The notes under the pieces were generated by a model. It did no database searches, was not told where the DNA came from, and saw only the letters and a program-made list of their open reading frames with translations. A stretch of 64,000 bases of DNA from Leucobacter weissii (GTDB taxonomy: Bacteria > Actinomycetota > Actinomycetes > Actinomycetales > Microbacteriaceae), in the NCBI RefSeq assembly GCF_017565745.1, contig NZ_JAGDYM010000009.1:62001-126000 (forward strand), written 5' to 3'. The translations under genes were made by a program, and so were the position numbers. Positions 60,877 through 64,000 of this stretch are shown here, one piece after another (position 1 is the first letter of the stretch; every line of letters begins with the position of its first letter).

Positions 60877-63272
60877 ATGAGCGACGCGCCGTCATCGTCC
60901 GAGGCGGGGTCCGCGTCCGAGCCGGGGGTCACGAGCGGCAGAGAGCTCGCCCGGCGCCCCGCCCGGCGGCGCTTTCCCGGCGCCGGGGCCGGCGGCAGCG
61001 CATCGAGCACCGATCCGAGGAGATCGTCGGGCGAGACCGGCTGCTCCCGCGGCCGGACGACCTCGGCGGGCTCCGACTCCTTCGCCGCGGTCTCCTGCTT
61101 CGGAGCCCGGCGCCTCCGGCTCTGCTTCCCGGTCTGCGCCTCCGCAGCAGCCTTCGTCTCGTCGCCGGCCGGGTCCGCCTCGGCCGGCGACCCACCGTGG
61201 TCCGCGGCGCCCGTGATCGTGCTCGCGGCGATCTTGGCGAGCATGGTGCGGGATTCATCGGTGATCGCGTGGGTCTGCCCGACCGAGCCCGAGGGCTGGG
61301 AGCCCGAGCCCCCCTTCCGCTTCCCCCGCGAGCCGTTCTCGGAACGGTGCTTGGCGATCGGCTCGTGGTGCACGATGATGCCGCGGCCCGCGCACACTTC
61401 GCAGGGTTCGCTGAACGACTCCAGCAGCCCGAGCCCGAGCTTCTTCCGGGTCATCTGCACGAGACCGAGCGAGGTGACCTCCGCGACCTGATGCTTGGTG
61501 CGGTCCCGGCTCAGGCACTCGACGAGCCTCCGCAGCACCAGATCCCGGTTCGACTCGAGCACCATGTCGATGAAGTCGACCACGATGATGCCGCCGATGT
61601 CGCGCAGTCGCAACTGGCGCACGATCTCCTCCGCGGCCTCGAGGTTGTTCTTCGTGACGGTCTCCTCGAGGTTTCCGCCGGAGCCGACGAACTTGCCGGT
61701 GTTGACGTCCACCACCGTCATCGCCTCGGTGCGGTCGATGACCAGCGAGCCGCCGGAGGGCAGCCAGACCTTCCGATCCAGCGCCTTCGCGATCTGCTCG
61801 GAGATGCGGTATTCGCCGAAGACGTCGCGCTCGCCCGTGTAGGCCTCGACGCGCTCCAGCAGCTCCGGTGCGACCTGCGAGAGATAGTCCTCGATGGTCC
61901 GGTAGGTCTCCTCGCCCGAGATGACGAGACGGTGGAAGTCCTCGTTGAACACGTCCCGCACGATCTTGATCAGCATGTCGGGCTCCGAGTGCAGCAGCAC
62001 CGGTCCCCCGCCCCGCTCGACGCGCTTCTGGATCGACTCCCACTGCTTGGTCAGCCTCTGCACGTCGTGAGTGAGCTGCTCCTCGGTGGCGCCCTCGGCC
62101 GCCGTGCGCACGATCACGCCCGCACCGCTCGGGAGCACCTCCTTGAGGATCTTCTTGAGGCGGGCCCGCTCGGTGTCGGGAAGCTTCCGCGAGATGCCGT
62201 TCATGGCGCCCCCGGGCACGTACACCAGGAATCTGCCGGGAAGCGAGATCTGGCTGGTCAGCCTGGCACCCTTGTGACCGACCGGATCCTTCGTCACCTG
62301 CACGAGCACCTGGTCGCCGGGCTTGAGCGCGTTCTCGATCCGACGCGCGCTGTTGGTCCCCTCGAACTCGGACCAGTCGACCTCGCCGGAGTAGAGCACC
62401 GCGTTCCGTCCGCGACCGATGTCGACGAACGCGGCCTCCATGCTCGGCAGGACGTTCTGCACCCGGCCGAGGTAGACGTTGCCGATCATCGAGGTCTCCG
62501 CGGAGCGGGCGACGTAGTGCTCCACGAGCACGCCGTCCTCGAGCACGCCGATCTGAATGCGACCGGCGGTGGTGCGCACGATCATCTCGCGCTCGACGGC
62601 CTCGCGACGCGCCAGGAACTCCGACTCCGTGATCACCAGGCGCCGGCGACGCCCGGCGTCGCGGCCCTCGCGGCGGCGCTGCTTCTTCGCCTCGAGCCGC
62701 GTCGACCCCTTCACCTTCTGCGGCTCGGTGACCTGCGGGGCCTGGCGCTTCTGCTTCACGGGCGGCGCGTCGTCATCGCCGGCCTGACTCGTGCGCCGCC
62801 GCCCGCGGCGGCGGCTCTGCCCGCCCTCGCGCTCCTCCGCGCGACCGCGCTCCTCCGCCGCGTCCTGAGGATCCTCGATGAAGCGCTGATCCAGCAGATC
62901 GTCGAGCTGCCGCAGCGCGCTGCGGCGCTGGCGCGGCTGCACCGGGGGAACATCCGGGGCGAGGAACACCAGTCGAGCGGTCGCCCGGAACCGCTCCTCG
63001 GGCGTCAGCTCCGCCAGCGAGACCACCAGAGCCCGGCCGTCCTCGGCGACCACCGGTTCCGGTTCGGTCGTCTCCTCCCCCGCGGCGGCGGGAGCGGCCT
63101 CGGCCCCGGCTGGCTCCGTGCGCTCCGTCTCCGCCACGCGCCCCTGCTCATCGGAACCCGCTTCGGCCGGCGCCCCCGGCTCGGAGGGAGCGATCGCCCC
63201 CTCGTCGATCGCGGATGCCGCATGGTCCGCCTCGGCCGTGGTCGTCTCGTCATATTCTGAATCATTCACCAT
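60873..63272 (-). CDS. rne: Ribonuclease E/G
   Basis: A 799-residue endoribonuclease for mRNA decay and rRNA processing. About 250 N-terminal residues are acidic and disordered with basic patches (RRRGRRRTSQAGDDDA). The core then follows with an S1 domain (GNVYLGRVQNVLPSMEAAFV), the 5'-sensor, and the DNase-I-like catalytic part with TVVDVNTGKFVGSGGNLEET and GGIIVVDFIDM. The Zn-link is CEVCAGRG. A basic, disordered C-terminus follows. The N- and C-terminal extensions match actinobacterial RNase E. Confidence 0.94.
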   Translation of the reverse strand: MVNDSEYDETTTAEADHAASAIDEGAIAPSEPGAPAEAGSDEQGRVAETERTEPAGAEAAPAAAGEETTEPEPVVAEDGRALVVSLAELTPEERFRATARLVFLAPDVPPVQPRQRRSALRQLDDLLDQRFIEDPQDAAEERGRAEEREGGQSRRRGRRRTSQAGDDDAPPVKQKRQAPQVTEPQKVKGSTRLEAKKQRRREGRDAGRRRRLVITESEFLARREAVEREMIVRTTAGRIQIGVLEDGVLVEHYVARSAETSMIGNVYLGRVQNVLPSMEAAFVDIGRGRNAVLYSGEVDWSEFEGTNSARRIENALKPGDQVLVQVTKDPVGHKGARLTSQISLPGRFLVYVPGGAMNGISRKLPDTERARLKKILKEVLPSGAGVIVRTAAEGATEEQLTHDVQRLTKQWESIQKRVERGGGPVLLHSEPDMLIKIVRDVFNEDFHRLVISGEETYRTIEDYLSQVAPELLERVEAYTGERDVFGEYRISEQIAKALDRKVWLPSGGSLVIDRTEAMTVVDVNTGKFVGSGGNLEETVTKNNLEAAEEIVRQLRLRDIGGIIVVDFIDMVLESNRDLVLRRLVECLSRDRTKHQVAEVTSLGLVQMTRKKLGLGLLESFSEPCEVCAGRGIIVHHEPIAKHRSENGSRGKRKGGSGSQPSGSVGQTHAITDESRTMLAKIAASTITGAADHGGSPAEADPAGDETKAAAEAQTGKQSRRRRAPKQETAAKESEPAEVVRPREQPVSPDDLLGSVLDALPPAPAPGKRRRAGRRASSLPLVTPGSDADPASDDDGASLI

Positions 63273-63504
63273 CGCTGGTGTACTCCTTATAGCCCGGCTC
63301 GACTGCGCGTCGCCCGGAAACCGTTCTGGCGGCGTCTCCGCCGCTGCACTTCATCTGCGCGCCGGCTGGTGCCAGGCGCCCGGCCATGTCCATGACCGCT
63401 GGTCGCATCGCGCGACCGAAAGACTGCTTCGTGCCCGACACGCTTCGGTGTCGGGCATCGCTCACCATTATGGCACGTTCAGACAGGGCCAGTAGGATCG
63501 CGGC

Positions 63505-64000
63505 ATGAGCGCTCCTTCCGTATCGGCAGAGAACCACCCGGTAGCCGCGCGCAGTCGCGGCTTCGCCATCTTCTCGATCCTGCTCGGGCTGATCGGCTGG
63601 TTCGCGTCGTTCGAGTTGCTCACGGAGTATCTGAAGACGCTCCAGGAACCCGACTACATCCCCAATTGCGCGGTCAGCCTCCTCGTCACCTGCGGCCCCA
63701 ACATGGGCTCGTGGCAGGGCTCGGTGCTCGGGTTCAGCAACACCATCATCGGGGTCAGCGCGTTCGTGGCCCCCATCGCGGTCGGTGTGGCGACGCTCGC
63801 GGGAGCCCGCTTCGCCCCCTGGTTCTGGGGGGTCTACCAGATCGGCCTGCTCGGCGGCTTCGTGCTGGTGAGCTGGCTCCAGTACCAGAGCATCTTCGAG
63901 ATCTTCACGCTCTGCCCCTGGTGCATGGTGATCTGGGCGGTGATGATCCCGTTGTGGTGGAACGGCCTCGTCCGGCCCTTCGCCGTCGGAGACATCCCGA
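63505..64000 (+). CDS. Vitamin K epoxide reductase family protein, partial
   Basis: The first 165 residues of a membrane thiol-oxidoreductase that reoxidises DsbA-like proteins in Actinobacteria. It has about four helices, the loop Cys pair in YIPNCAVSLLVTCGPNMG and the active CPWC in FEIFTLCPWCMVIWAVM. The ATG is 6 bases after TAGGAT (63493-63498), suggesting a leaderless mRNA. The gene continues beyond the window. It is divergent from rne; the 232-base gap holds both 5' regions and no other gene. Confidence 0.92.
   Translation, partial: MSAPSVSAENHPVAARSRGFAIFSILLGLIGWFASFELLTEYLKTLQEPDYIPNCAVSLLVTCGPNMGSWQGSVLGFSNTIIGVSAFVAPIAVGVATLAGARFAPWFWGVYQIGLLGGFVLVSWLQYQSIFEIFTLCPWCMVIWAVMIPLWWNGLVRPFAVGDIP

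Overview
The window is a high-GC (roughly 70%) chromosomal segment from an actinobacterium, most likely a member of the Microbacteriaceae (Micrococcales); a Leucobacter-like genus is my best guess, from gene content and order only. The evidence is the set of actinobacteria-restricted families (SepH, DUF3159, DUF3710, DUF3093, DUF4193, DUF4191, DUF7455, PAC2), the order rne-rplU-rpmA-obgE-proB-proA-nadD-rsfS-tRNA-Ala, a primary sigma factor with a Lys/Ala/Pro-rich N-terminus, and frequent GTG/TTG starts. No rRNA, CRISPR array or intact insertion sequence is visible.

Layout. 0-6 kb: the 5' part of aconitase, then DUF3159, DUF3710, dut, DUF3093, DUF4193, sepH and a phosphatase-fold protein. 6-15 kb: topoisomerase IV genes parC and parE, separated by a broken DUF559/AbiEi-like gene and a TetR-DoxX pair, then DUF7455 and sigA. 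15-19 kb: PAC2, dihydrolipoamide dehydrogenase and the E2 acyltransferase. 19-22 kb: a divergent DMT exporter/TetR pair with a long inverted-repeat operator, a decayed gene, DUF4191 and RDD. 22-29 kb: glutamine metabolism (glnA with tandem GlnR-type boxes, glnE, glnA2). 28-34 kb: map, rnpB, a C4-zinc-ribbon-family protein, Nif3 and metQNI. 34-40.5 kb: gapB, a Usp protein, then a GAF-type activator, aldehyde dehydrogenase and DUF779 with a clear operator. 40.6 kb: an extreme poly-G/poly-C tract. 40.7-48.4 kb: M20 peptidase-MFS, a SoxR-controlled flavin reductase-MnSOD operon, soxR, a secreted protein, and TetR-MFS. 48.4-54 kb: the most accessory-looking part (desaturase with an odd 5' end, immunity-like protein, HxlR, shortened MFS, MDR reductase, serine recombinase remnant next to tRNA-Ala). 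54-64 kb: core genes rsfS to rne and a VKOR-family protein cut by the window end.

How the genes work together. Three regulated circuits can be read directly from DNA: glutamine synthetase with its adenylyltransferase under a GlnR-type promoter; an oxidative-stress circuit in which a SoxR box sits in a 19-bp-spaced promoter driving flavin reductase and MnSOD; and an aldehyde-oxidation circuit with an activator, its overlapping palindromes, the dehydrogenase and DUF779. A recurring feature is a TANNNT -10 hexamer 6-7 bases upstream of a start codon, which predicts many leaderless mRNAs. I found no convincing wholly new system; the best candidates for a closer look are the SoxR promoter with its tiny leader ORF, the poly-G/C tract, the long DMT/TetR inverted repeat and the decayed element beside tRNA-Ala.
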